This document shows, in pieces, positions 1 through 5,766 of a stretch of 8,284 nucleotides of DNA. Source of the DNA: Chloroflexota bacterium (GTDB taxonomy: Bacteria > Chloroflexota > Dehalococcoidia > GIF9 > UBA5629). The DNA lies in contig CP070642.1 of assembly GCA_020354105.1 (NCBI GenBank), positions 766,313 through 774,596 on the forward strand, written 5' to 3'. A model generated the notes under the pieces. The model saw only the letters and a list, made by a program, of their open reading frames with translations, was not told the DNA's origin and did not search any database. Position numbers and translations under genes: made by a program. Each line of letters starts with the position of its first letter. Position 1 is the stretch's first letter.

Positions 1-1080
1 CACCAGCACCTGCTTGCGGGAGATGTCACCGTGATACATGCCGCGGACTTGAGGCAGGGTCATGTGGGATTCATCGACGAATAGCAGGAAGTCATCGGGG
101 AAATAGTCGAGCAGCGTCCACGGCGCCGAGCCCGGTGCCCGACGCTGAAGGTGACGGGAATAGTTCTCCACGGCGTGGCAGTAGCCGACCTCGGTGAGCA
201 TCTCGATATCGTAGTTGGTGCGAGCCTCGAGCCTCTGGGCTTCCACCAGCTTGCCCTGGTCTTTAAGCTCTTTTAGTCGCCCTTCCAGCTCGACCTTGAT
301 ATCCTCGACAGCCAGCAAAAGTTTGTCATACGAGGTGACGAAGTGCTTGGCCGGGTAAATATCCACCGAATCGCGCTCTGTCAGCAGCTCACCGGTAAGC
401 GGGTCGATGTCAACGATGCGCTCGATGTCATCGCCGAAGAATTCGAGTCTGACGGCAATCTCCTCGTATGACGGCTGTATTTCCAGCGTGTCGCCGCGAA
501 TGCGGAACCTGCCGCGGGTGAAATCGAAGTCGTTCCTTTCATACTGCATGTCGACCAGGCGGCGTGCCAGCTTGTCACGCTTGCATTTTTCACCCTTCTT
601 TATTGTAGCCACGAATGAGCGGTATTCCTCAGGCTCACCCAGAGAGTAAATGCAGGATACCGAAGCCACGATGAGCACATCGCGGCGTTCCAGCAGAGCG
701 CGGGTAGCCGAGTGGCGTAGCTTGTCTATTTCCTCGTTTATATCGATTTCTTTCTCGATGTAGGTGTCGGTGCTGGGAAGATAGGCTTCAGGCTGGTAAT
801 AGTCATAGTAGCTGACGAAATACTCCACGGCGTTATCGGGGAGATATTCCTTGAACTCGGTGGCAAGCTGGGCGGCGAGCGTTTTGTTGTGACAGATGAC
901 CAGCGTGGGCTTCTGGACACGCTCCACGGCGTTAGCCATGGTGAATGTCTTGCCGGAGCCGGTGACGCCAAGCAGCGTTTGCTGAGTGTAGCCCGCGTTT
1001 ATACCTTCGACCAGCCTGTCCACTGCCTGCGGCTGGTCGCCTGTGAGTTTGAAGTCGGAGGTAATCTTAAAGTTTTGCAT
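1..1080 (-). CDS. uvrB: UvrABC system protein B, N-terminal 360 residues (runs off left edge)
   Basis: UvrB is the damage-verifying, ATP-driven component of nucleotide excision repair: it is loaded by UvrA, inserts a beta-hairpin between the DNA strands and recruits UvrC. Translating the minus strand from the ATG at 1080 gives an open frame to base 1. Visible landmarks are the Walker A motif GVTGSGKT (residues 38-45), the hairpin region around YYDYYQPEAYLP (91-102), SCIYSLG (142-148), the RGRFRIRGD segment (189-197) and the helicase motif II DESH (336-339). UvrB proteins are usually about 660-680 residues, so roughly 300 residues are outside the window: the second helicase lobe and the C-terminal UvrC-binding UVR motif. 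The start is firm because MQNFKITSDF followed by TGDQPQA is the normal UvrB beginning. A GAGG Shine-Dalgarno match lies 10 nt upstream, inside a palindromic repeat. It follows the small membrane-protein gene after 171 bp, so it may be read from upstream or from its own unseen promoter. Confidence 0.97.
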   Translation of the reverse strand, partial: MQNFKITSDFKLTGDQPQAVDRLVEGINAGYTQQTLLGVTGSGKTFTMANAVERVQKPTLVICHNKTLAAQLATEFKEYLPDNAVEYFVSYYDYYQPEAYLPSTDTYIEKEIDINEEIDKLRHSATRALLERRDVLIVASVSCIYSLGEPEEYRSFVATIKKGEKCKRDKLARRLVDMQYERNDFDFTRGRFRIRGDTLEIQPSYEEIAVRLEFFGDDIERIVDIDPLTGELLTERDSVDIYPAKHFVTSYDKLLLAVEDIKVELEGRLKELKDQGKLVEAQRLEARTNYDIEMLTEVGYCHAVENYSRHLQRRAPGSAPWTLLDYFPDDFLLFVDESHMTLPQVRGMYHGDISRKQVLV

Positions 1081-1087
1081 TTTATGT

Positions 1088-1124
1088 CACCCTCACCCTA
1101 GCCCTCTCCCGTCAAGGGAGAGGG
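1088..1124. repeat. Palindromic intergenic repeat, copy 1
   Basis: A 37-bp element with a CACCCTCACCCTAG lead followed by a perfect 9-bp inverted repeat, CCCTCTCCC (1102-1110) and GGGAGAGGG (1116-1124), around a 5-base loop GTCAA. It matches the copy at 1569-1604 except for one extra G in the loop. Its left edge is 7 bp from the uvrB start codon, and read on the minus strand its end supplies the GAGG (1091-1094) Shine-Dalgarno match. CCCTCACCC...CCCTCTCCC...GGGAGAGGG elements of this kind are familiar dispersed intergenic repeats in several bacterial phyla; the family assignment here is from memory. Confidence 0.85.
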
Positions 1125-1136
1125 AAATGGAGGTTA

Positions 1137-1161
1137 TTAAGAGGGGCTTCACCCCTCTTAA
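1137..1161. repeat. Perfect 10-bp inverted repeat (hairpin)
   Basis: TTAAGAGGGG (1137-1146) and CCCCTCTTAA (1152-1161) are exact reverse complements around the 5-base loop CTTCA, so a stable hairpin can form in either transcript. It lies between the 104-residue membrane-protein gene and uvrB, 12 bp beyond palindromic repeat copy 1. Neither side is followed by a clean T run, so it is not a canonical intrinsic terminator. It could slow or terminate transcription out of the upstream gene, protect an mRNA end, or be a second dispersed repeat element. Confidence 0.7.
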
Positions 1162-1251
1162 ACTCCCCTTTGAGGTATCTAATTATACAACCAATGCAGG
1201 TGAGAAGGGGAAAAGCTCTCGCTTTTTTACAGGGAGATTGAGAGGAATCTT

Positions 1252-1566
1252 TTATCCTAAAGGTTGACCCGTAATAAGATAGTAAATCAAGGTCACAATA
1301 AAAGACAGGAGCGGCAGGCTAAGAATCGAAGCCAGAACAATATAGACAATTCGCTTAGTCCTGCCAGGTTTCCTGAGAATCAGCCCCACAAGAAAAAGCA
1401 CCAGTCCCAGAAACACAACCAGTATTCCAGGCAGGTCTGAATCTATTCCCCAGAGTCCGTACAGTAGTGGTGTAAGCAGGAAGGCAATGAGGCCGATGCC
1501 CATGAGGAAAAATGAGGCAACTATCAGTTTGCCGAACTTGTTAACACCTTTTTGTATTAAATTCAT
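1252..1566 (-). CDS. Small hypothetical membrane protein, three predicted helices
   Basis: A 104-residue protein I do not recognise. It has a short basic N-terminus (K6, K10, K13) and three hydrophobic stretches at about residues 14-39, 47-64 and 72-98. These are separated by an acidic loop with IDSDLP (41-46) and a basic loop RKPGRTKR (65-72). The charge pattern suggests the N-terminus and the basic loop face the cytoplasm. No catalytic or metal-binding motif is visible. The coding call rests on consistent membrane-protein composition, position in line with its neighbours, and a GAGG match (1572-1575) 5 nt before the ATG. That match lies inside palindromic repeat copy 2. The gene sits 56 bp after rmuC and 171 bp before uvrB and is bracketed by the two repeat copies, so it may be an insertion into an older rmuC-uvrB arrangement. 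The function is unknown. Confidence 0.75.
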   Translation of the reverse strand: MNLIQKGVNKFGKLIVASFFLMGIGLIAFLLTPLLYGLWGIDSDLPGILVVFLGLVLFLVGLILRKPGRTKRIVYIVLASILSLPLLSFIVTLIYYLITGQPLG

Positions 1567-1568
1567 TC

Positions 1569-1604
1569 CACCCTCACCCTAGCCCTCTCCCTCAAGGGAG
1601 AGGG
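1569..1604. repeat. Palindromic intergenic repeat, copy 2
   Basis: A 36-bp element identical to the copy at 1088-1124 except that the loop is TCAA instead of GTCAA. The arms are CCCTCTCCC (1583-1591) and GGGAGAGGG (1596-1604). It fills most of the 56-bp gap between the rmuC stop and the start of the small membrane-protein gene, whose ATG is 2 bp from the repeat edge. On the minus strand the repeat end gives GAGG at a 5-nt spacing from that ATG. Both copies are in the same orientation and flank one gene. Confidence 0.85.
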
Positions 1605-1622
1605 AAGCTGCTGAATGATACA

Positions 1623-2507
1623 TCACTTCTGGGGGATTTTGGAAATGCGGTCGAACTCGTCTCTAAGCCGCTTGTAGGATTTATCCAGCTCTTCCGCCTG
1701 GAGCAGGGCGTTCTTAAGATGGGCACCGAAAAACACCCGCCATTTATCATCGATTTCGGCAAACCGGCGTGAGATACTGATGAGGTCATTTTTAACCTCA
1801 TCAGCCTTTTCCGAGAGCTTCTTTGCCTGGACACCAGCTCTGATCAGTTCGATTTTGGCGGAAAGTGTCAGCGGCGACACCACCTGGACGCCGGTCCTGC
1901 TGTAGTGCAGCAGCAGCTCATACGCCTCGTTCAGTAGGAAATAATAGACGCTTTCAGATGGAATGTAGGCGAAGGCAAACTCGGCAGACCCTTTATCAGG
2001 ACATATATAGTCGGCAGCTATCTTGTCAAGACAGCGTCTGACATCGGCAACGAAATCTCTCTTGAATCTCTGCTTCTCAGTCGGGTCATCTGTTGCCACC
2101 ATTCTGGCATAGTTGTCCAGCGAGAATTTGGAGTCTATGCAAACGATTCCTTCCGTCGATTTTATATGTGCATCGGGTCTCTTGCCATCGAAAACCGTCT
2201 CCCTGATACCGTACATGTCCGGCGGAAGCTGGTCCGCCAGCATGGTCTCCAGAGCTATTTCTCCCAGGGATGCCCTCTCTTTAGGCACCCGAAGCATTTG
2301 CTCAAAGGACTTGTAGCTATCTTTGATGTCCCTGGCTTGAGCCTCTATGCTGCCTATCTTCTCACCCAGCCCCAGCTCAGTCCAGGTGCTGGATATGACA
2401 TTCTTGAGGTCGGTTGGCTCCACTTTCATGCCCCTGACGACAAGGAAAATCAATACGCCCAAAAGCAGTAAAACAAGGCCAAGCAATACTGCAATAATAA
2501 TGTCCAT
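1623..2507 (-). CDS. rmuC: RmuC-family DNA recombination protein
   Basis: RmuC proteins limit DNA rearrangements such as inversions at short inverted repeats, and carry a PD-(D/E)XK nuclease-like core. This 294-residue protein begins with one membrane helix (about residues 3-24), then a short linker, then the conserved core. The core shows LGEIALETML (81-90), RPDAHI (110-115), CIDSKF (123-128), FAYIPSESVYYFLL (179-192) and VQVVSPLTLSAKI (207-219), followed by a C-terminal helical, probably coiled-coil segment (about 225-290). D112, D125 and K127 fit a PD-(D/E)XK active site. It is shorter than typical RmuC proteins (roughly 370-500 residues) because the usual long coiled coil between membrane anchor and core is nearly absent. 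The ATG is 6 bp past the ruvA stop and a GGAG lies about 11 nt upstream within the ruvA end, so the two are probably translated in series. Confidence 0.92.
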   Translation of the reverse strand: MDIIIAVLLGLVLLLLGVLIFLVVRGMKVEPTDLKNVISSTWTELGLGEKIGSIEAQARDIKDSYKSFEQMLRVPKERASLGEIALETMLADQLPPDMYGIRETVFDGKRPDAHIKSTEGIVCIDSKFSLDNYARMVATDDPTEKQRFKRDFVADVRRCLDKIAADYICPDKGSAEFAFAYIPSESVYYFLLNEAYELLLHYSRTGVQVVSPLTLSAKIELIRAGVQAKKLSEKADEVKNDLISISRRFAEIDDKWRVFFGAHLKNALLQAEELDKSYKRLRDEFDRISKIPQK

Positions 2508-2513
2508 TCCTAG

Positions 2514-3098
2514 CTATGCTCCAGCCAGCTCTCTTAAAGCTAGCTTCACTTTTTCCTCCACGTCAAGCTCCGGAGACCCGGACAAGTTAGCCACAGCCTG
2601 AGTTGCCTCCTTCAGTGAATAACCGAGGTTGGTCAGGGCAGCCACCACATCGGCATCTTCCTGTGCCAGAGCCGGCGTTACAGCCCCTTCCCATCCTTTC
2701 TCCAGCTTTCCTTTAAGCTCCAGTACCACCCGACCGGCGGTTTTCTTTCCTATACCCGGCACTTGGGTTAGCAGGTCAACATTGCCGCCAATTATAGCTG
2801 AAGCTACTTGCTCAACACTAAACGTGGATAGAAAAGTCAGCGCCGCCTTGGGCCCTATACCGGAAACTGAAATGAGATGCTGAAAAAGCACCAGCTCGTC
2901 GGCAGAAGCGAAGCCATAAACAGCGACATTATCCTCTCTTAAATAAAGATGCGTATGCAGATGTACCCTGTCTCCAACATTACCCAGCCGACTCACGGTA
3001 GAGCCGGGAATATGCACCTGGAGACTGAGCGGTCCGACTTTTACCACCGCCGAGTCTATACCGCGGCTTTCCAGTATACCTTCTAAGGCAACTATCAT
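2514..3098 (-). CDS. ruvA: Holliday junction DNA helicase subunit RuvA
   Basis: RuvA binds four-way DNA junctions as a tetramer and loads the RuvB motor for branch migration; RuvC then resolves the junction. The protein is 194 residues, normal for RuvA. It has an N-terminal OB-fold (about 1-63) containing the acidic pin residues E55 and D56, and two helix-hairpin-helix motifs, SVSGIGPK (77-84) and QVPGIGKKTAG (112-122). A linker and a C-terminal RuvB-contacting domain follow (about 147-194, including AALTNLGYSLKEA). The frame stays open upstream to 3260, but the start is placed at 3098. MIVALEGILE is the standard RuvA beginning, the upstream extension overlaps ruvC and has no family resemblance, and a GGGAG lies 11 nt before this ATG. 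It starts 4 bp after the ruvC stop. ruvB does not follow. Confidence 0.97.
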   Translation of the reverse strand: MIVALEGILESRGIDSAVVKVGPLSLQVHIPGSTVSRLGNVGDRVHLHTHLYLREDNVAVYGFASADELVLFQHLISVSGIGPKAALTFLSTFSVEQVASAIIGGNVDLLTQVPGIGKKTAGRVVLELKGKLEKGWEGAVTPALAQEDADVVAALTNLGYSLKEATQAVANLSGSPELDVEEKVKLALRELAGA

Positions 3099-3102
3099 GC
3101 GA

Positions 3103-3600
3103 TTACTTGCTCCCTGCCAGCAACCCCTCGATATGCTTCTGTTGAAGATGGCAGATAGCCACCGCCAGGGCATCGGCGGCATCATTGGGCTGAGGTGCCT
3201 GGTCCAGCCCGAGCTGAAGCCTGACCATCTCCTGCACCTGCTCCTTGTCGCTACCACCATAAGTGGTCACGCGTTGCTTCACCTGCTTGGGCAAGTAGCG
3301 GGAAATCGGTAAATTCTCATCGGCGGCGGCTAAAATGGCTATTGCCTGAGCCCTGCCTATAGCCAGAGCCGAGCGAGCGTTTCCGGCTACAAACGGCTCC
3401 TCGATGGCTACCTCATCAGGTCGATAGCGAGCTACTACCTCGCAAAGCTTTTTGTACAAAGAGGACAACCTTCGCTCCACTGGAACTTTAGCCGGCAGGC
3501 TCAATACACCGCAGGCAACCATAGTCATGGCATCCCCATCCTCATCCACCACACCATAGCCCAAATTCACAGTGCCCGGGTCAATGCCGAGAACACGCAT
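3103..3600 (-). CDS. ruvC: Crossover junction endodeoxyribonuclease RuvC
   Basis: RuvC is the dimeric, Mg-dependent resolvase that nicks Holliday junctions symmetrically. The 165-residue protein has the expected length and all four acidic catalytic residues of the RNase H-like fold: D7 in GIDPGT, E67 in VAIEEPF, and D140 and D143 in PNDAADALAVA. The sequence GNARSALAIGRAQ (73-85) and a DNA-contacting basic region with KQVKQRVTTYGG (105-116) are also typical. It lies 2 bp after yebC and 4 bp before ruvA, and has only a weak ribosome-binding site of its own, so translation is probably coupled to yebC. Nothing appears degenerate. Confidence 0.97.
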   Translation of the reverse strand: MRVLGIDPGTVNLGYGVVDEDGDAMTMVACGVLSLPAKVPVERRLSSLYKKLCEVVARYRPDEVAIEEPFVAGNARSALAIGRAQAIAILAAADENLPISRYLPKQVKQRVTTYGGSDKEQVQEMVRLQLGLDQAPQPNDAADALAVAICHLQQKHIEGLLAGSK

Positions 3601-3602
3601 AA

Positions 3603-4355
3603 CTATGCCTGAACCCGTAGCTTTTCCAGAACAGCCTCGGAGTAATCGAGATTAGCAGAAACATGCTGGACATCATCCAACTCCTCCAGATGGTCCAGCA
3701 GCTTCAGCGTTTGAATGGCCTCTTTCTCGTCCAATACCACAGTGCTCTTAGCCACCCGCTGAACTTCAGCCGAAACAGGAGGCTTGATTTTTTCCACAGC
3801 CTTTCGCACTACTTCTAAATTCTGCGGCGTGGTCTGAATTTCAAGGTAACCTTTCTCCTCTTTGACATCATCTGCACCGGCATCAATCGCTTCCATGGCC
3901 AGCGCTTCAGCATCTACACCTTCAGTTTCCACAGTGATGACGCCTCTGGTCTCAAATATCCAAGAAACCGAACCGCTGGCACCGAGGCTACCGCCGTGCC
4001 GGGTAAAAAGACTGCGCACCTCCTGAATGGTGCGATTGCGATTATCTGTCAAAGCCTCTACCAGAACGGCTACACCGTTGGGCCCATAGCCCTCCATGAT
4101 CATCTCAGAAAGGCTGGCTCCACCGAGCTCACCACTTCCCTTCTTTATGGACCGCTCGATATTATCGGAAGGCATGTTGCTGTCACGGGCTTTCTGTATC
4201 GCCAGGCGCAGACGGAAATTGGAATCGGGACTGGGTCCGCCTTCGCGCACAGCTACTATAATCTCTCGGGTAAGCTTGGTGAACAACTGCCCACGTCGGG
4301 CATCGGTTACGCCTTTCTGCCGCTTGATTGAAGCCCACTTAGAATGACCTGACAT
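3603..4355 (-). CDS. yebC: YebC/PmpR (TACO1) family protein
   Basis: YebC-family proteins are conserved three-domain factors. They were first described as DNA-binding regulators (PmpR), and several members are reported to help ribosomes through difficult stretches such as polyprolines; TACO1 is the mitochondrial counterpart. The 250-residue protein has the usual length and the family signature from the first residue: MSGHSKWASIKRQKG, then RRGQLFTKLTREI (20-32), the NIERSIKKG segment (65-73), EGYGPNGVAVLVE (88-100), TDNRNRT (103-109) and GSLGASGSVSWIF (122-134). It is the first gene of the minus-strand block, with ruvC 2 bp behind it, the classic arrangement. The region upstream of its start (4356-4460) is probably where the block is transcribed from, but I could not identify a convincing -35/-10 pair on this strand; TAAAAT near 4375 is the best -10 candidate. 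Confidence 0.97.
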   Translation of the reverse strand: MSGHSKWASIKRQKGVTDARRGQLFTKLTREIIVAVREGGPSPDSNFRLRLAIQKARDSNMPSDNIERSIKKGSGELGGASLSEMIMEGYGPNGVAVLVEALTDNRNRTIQEVRSLFTRHGGSLGASGSVSWIFETRGVITVETEGVDAEALAMEAIDAGADDVKEEKGYLEIQTTPQNLEVVRKAVEKIKPPVSAEVQRVAKSTVVLDEKEAIQTLKLLDHLEELDDVQHVSANLDYSEAVLEKLRVQA

Positions 4356-4464
4356 AGCTCACGCTCAAACTAATTTTACCATCACGCTCCGCAATAATAA
4401 AGCAACATCTGGCTCAGTGTGAAAAAAGATTCATTTTAGCTGTAAATCAATAGGTGACGTTTAA

Positions 4465-4473
4465 TGATATAAT
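4465..4473 (+). promoter_or_regulatory. Extended -10 promoter for the plus-strand operon
   Basis: TGATATAAT at 4465-4473 is a perfect extended -10 element (TGn plus TATAAT). No good -35 hexamer is present 16-18 bp upstream, which is tolerated when the -10 is extended. Transcription would start near 4480, about 30 nt before the ATG at 4512. It sits in the divergent 4356-4511 gap between yebC and the COG2426-type gene, the only place in the window where gene direction changes. Confidence 0.6.
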
Positions 4474-4511
4474 GCTTGGCAAAAGCCAAATGGGCAGGCA
4501 AGCAGACTAAG

Positions 4512-5045
4512 ATGATTGATGAGCTCATTAACTCGGGCATTACCAAGGAACTGATAGTAGTCATAATATCAGCCCTGCCTATCATAGAACTGCGAGGCGC
4601 ACTACCGGTAGCCATAAACGTATTTAACATGCCCTGGTACTGGGCATACCCGCTGGCAGTCATCGGTAACATGTTACCGGTGCCAATACTACTCCTGTTC
4701 TTCGAATCACTAGCCCGAATCGTAAGCAAAGTGGAAATCGGCAGGCGGTTTGTAAACTGGGGACTGGAACGCACCAGGCGGCATGGAAAGCTCATCGAGA
4801 GATATGAGCGAATCGGGCTCATGCTATTTGTGGCTATTCCATTACCGTTTACCGGCGCCTGGACAGGCTCGATAGCCGCTTTCCTCATGGGCATGAAGTT
4901 CAAGTACTCTATGTTGTCCATTCTCTGCGGAGTACTGATTGCTGGAGTTATCGTTACCTGCTTATGTCTGCTTGGCTGGATTGGCGCCATCATCGCCGGC
5001 GTTGGGCTCAGCGCCATTGCCATATTCGGCTGGTGGCGAATTTAG
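4512..5045 (+). CDS. COG2426-family small membrane protein (annotated elsewhere as small multi-drug export protein)
   Basis: The protein of 177 residues belongs to the PF06695/COG2426 family, often labelled small multi-drug export protein; to my knowledge transport has not been firmly shown. Signature segments are ALPIIELRGALPVA (21-34), GNMLPVPILLLFFE (52-65) and IPLPFTGAWTGS (109-120), with a cytosolic-looking basic stretch between (about 77-100, including RRFVNWGLERTRRHGK). There are about five hydrophobic segments: roughly 13-36, 43-68, 102-128, 134-156 and 158-175. An in-frame TTG at 4476 would add 12 residues, but it sits directly after the TATAAT of the predicted promoter and before the expected transcript start, so the ATG at 4512 is preferred. 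The ribosome-binding site is weak (GGCAGG near 4493). It is the first gene of a plus-strand operon; the next start is 21 bp after its stop. Confidence 0.85.
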   Translation: MIDELINSGITKELIVVIISALPIIELRGALPVAINVFNMPWYWAYPLAVIGNMLPVPILLLFFESLARIVSKVEIGRRFVNWGLERTRRHGKLIERYERIGLMLFVAIPLPFTGAWTGSIAAFLMGMKFKYSMLSILCGVLIAGVIVTCLCLLGWIGAIIAGVGLSAIAIFGWWRI

Positions 5046-5054
5046 AATTGTTAT

Positions 5055-5058
5055 GGAG
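5055..5058 (+). promoter_or_regulatory. Ribosome binding site supporting a TTG start at 5067
   Basis: GGAG at 5055-5058 lies 8 nt before the TTG at 5067. The ATG codons at 5053 and 5060 run quickly into stops in their own frames, so this site points to the TTG. A stronger match, AAGGAGGT at 5076-5083, lies inside the frame 13 nt before the first in-frame ATG (5097). The start is therefore ambiguous by 10 residues. Confidence 0.45.
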
Positions 5059-5066
5059 CATGCGGT

Positions 5067-5765
5067 TTGAAACTCAAGGAGGTAGTTGACAGCTATATGC
5101 AGCAGGTGCCCGAGGTAAGCGAACACTGCCAGCGTTGCCTCAAAACTGAGAGATGGCATGGAAATGTGGTATTGATGGTGGTAGACGCAGCTTTCACCTC
5201 CATCGGCTTAAACTATTTCCAGGCAGTGGTGCCCAAGGTGGATAAATTCAGGCAAGAATTCGTGGAAACAAGAAAGATTCGTACACTGGAGGATTTAGCC
5301 ACTGCCAGTGATGATGAGCTTGAGAGTGTCTGGAGAAACAAACGCTCCTGGCACATGGCGAAATCGGTTGCCTCTTATCTGGCCGGAATCAAAAGAGAAA
5401 AGGGATTGGATGATAGGCAGGCTTTCACCTACTGGGCAAAACAGGCTCAGCTTGATGGCTGGGAGAAAGACCCAATCGGACAAATCAACGGCGTGGGCAT
5501 AAACAGCTTTCAATACCTGAGAATGATGGGCGGCATCGACACGGTAATGCCGGATAAGATAGTGAAAAGGGTCATCGCTGAAATTCTGACTAAGGCAAAC
5601 ATGGAGATGTCATCCACCGATATAGGCTTCGTTCGACTGATGGATAGAATGGCACAGGACACCAACTACAGGGCTATTGAGCTTTGCTGGATGACCTGGA
5701 TGGTACAATCAGAGGCCGGCATGAGCCGCATGGAGAAGTATTCAAGACTTCTGCCCGATATTTGA
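5067..5765 (+). CDS. HhH-GPD-like (DNA-glycosylase-fold) protein, probable
   Basis: The protein has 232 residues from a TTG start (GGAG 8 nt upstream), or 222 from the ATG at 5097. I do not recognise a named family, but the layout resembles the HhH-GPD superfamily of base-excision glycosylases. A helical N-terminal part with VVDAAFTSIGLNYFQAVV (38-55) is followed by TLEDLATASDDELESVWRN (73-91), which resembles the segment preceding the hairpin in those enzymes. Next comes a hairpin-like INGVGINSFQYLRMMGG (140-156), then MPDKIVKRVI (161-170) at the place of the family's V-D-T-H-V-x-R-V strip, with D163 matching the conserved aspartate. The position where bifunctional glycosylases carry lysine is not lysine, and no four-cysteine iron-sulfur loop is present. 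It could be a monofunctional or inactive glycosylase-fold protein. The MFS gene begins 1 bp after its stop, so the two are translationally coupled. Confidence 0.6.
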   Translation: MKLKEVVDSYMQQVPEVSEHCQRCLKTERWHGNVVLMVVDAAFTSIGLNYFQAVVPKVDKFRQEFVETRKIRTLEDLATASDDELESVWRNKRSWHMAKSVASYLAGIKREKGLDDRQAFTYWAKQAQLDGWEKDPIGQINGVGINSFQYLRMMGGIDTVMPDKIVKRVIAEILTKANMEMSSTDIGFVRLMDRMAQDTNYRAIELCWMTWMVQSEAGMSRMEKYSRLLPDI

Positions 5766-5766
5766 T

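Noticed and set aside
1211..1228. AAAAGC-TCTC-GCTTTT hairpin with a short T run as an intrinsic terminator
   Set aside because: The stem is only 6 bp and mostly A-T, the T run serves the plus strand where no gene ends, and on the minus strand it is followed by CCCC.
1043..1267. 74-codon plus-strand frame across the uvrB start and the intergenic repeats
   Set aside because: It translates the palindromic repeats and antisense uvrB; the residues reflect repeat sequence rather than a protein.
1088..1604. CRISPR-like arrangement of two repeats
   Set aside because: There are only two copies, the interval is a whole gene rather than a short spacer, and no cas genes are present.
2166..2471. 101-codon plus-strand frame opposite rmuC
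   Set aside because: It is antisense to a gene with clear family motifs, has no good ribosome binding site and no recognisable protein features.
3099..3260. 54-residue upstream extension of ruvA
   Set aside because: It overlaps ruvC almost entirely, is rich in R, W, S and P as expected for an off-frame reading, and RuvA proteins begin at the internal MIVALEG.
3996..4331. 111-codon plus-strand frame opposite yebC
   Set aside because: It is antisense to a highly conserved gene and shows no family resemblance.
4436..5023. 195-codon open frame on the minus strand opposite the COG2426-type gene
   Set aside because: It mirrors a well-supported gene, has a composition rich in M, P, S and T typical of antisense frames, resembles no known family, and would span the plus-strand promoter.
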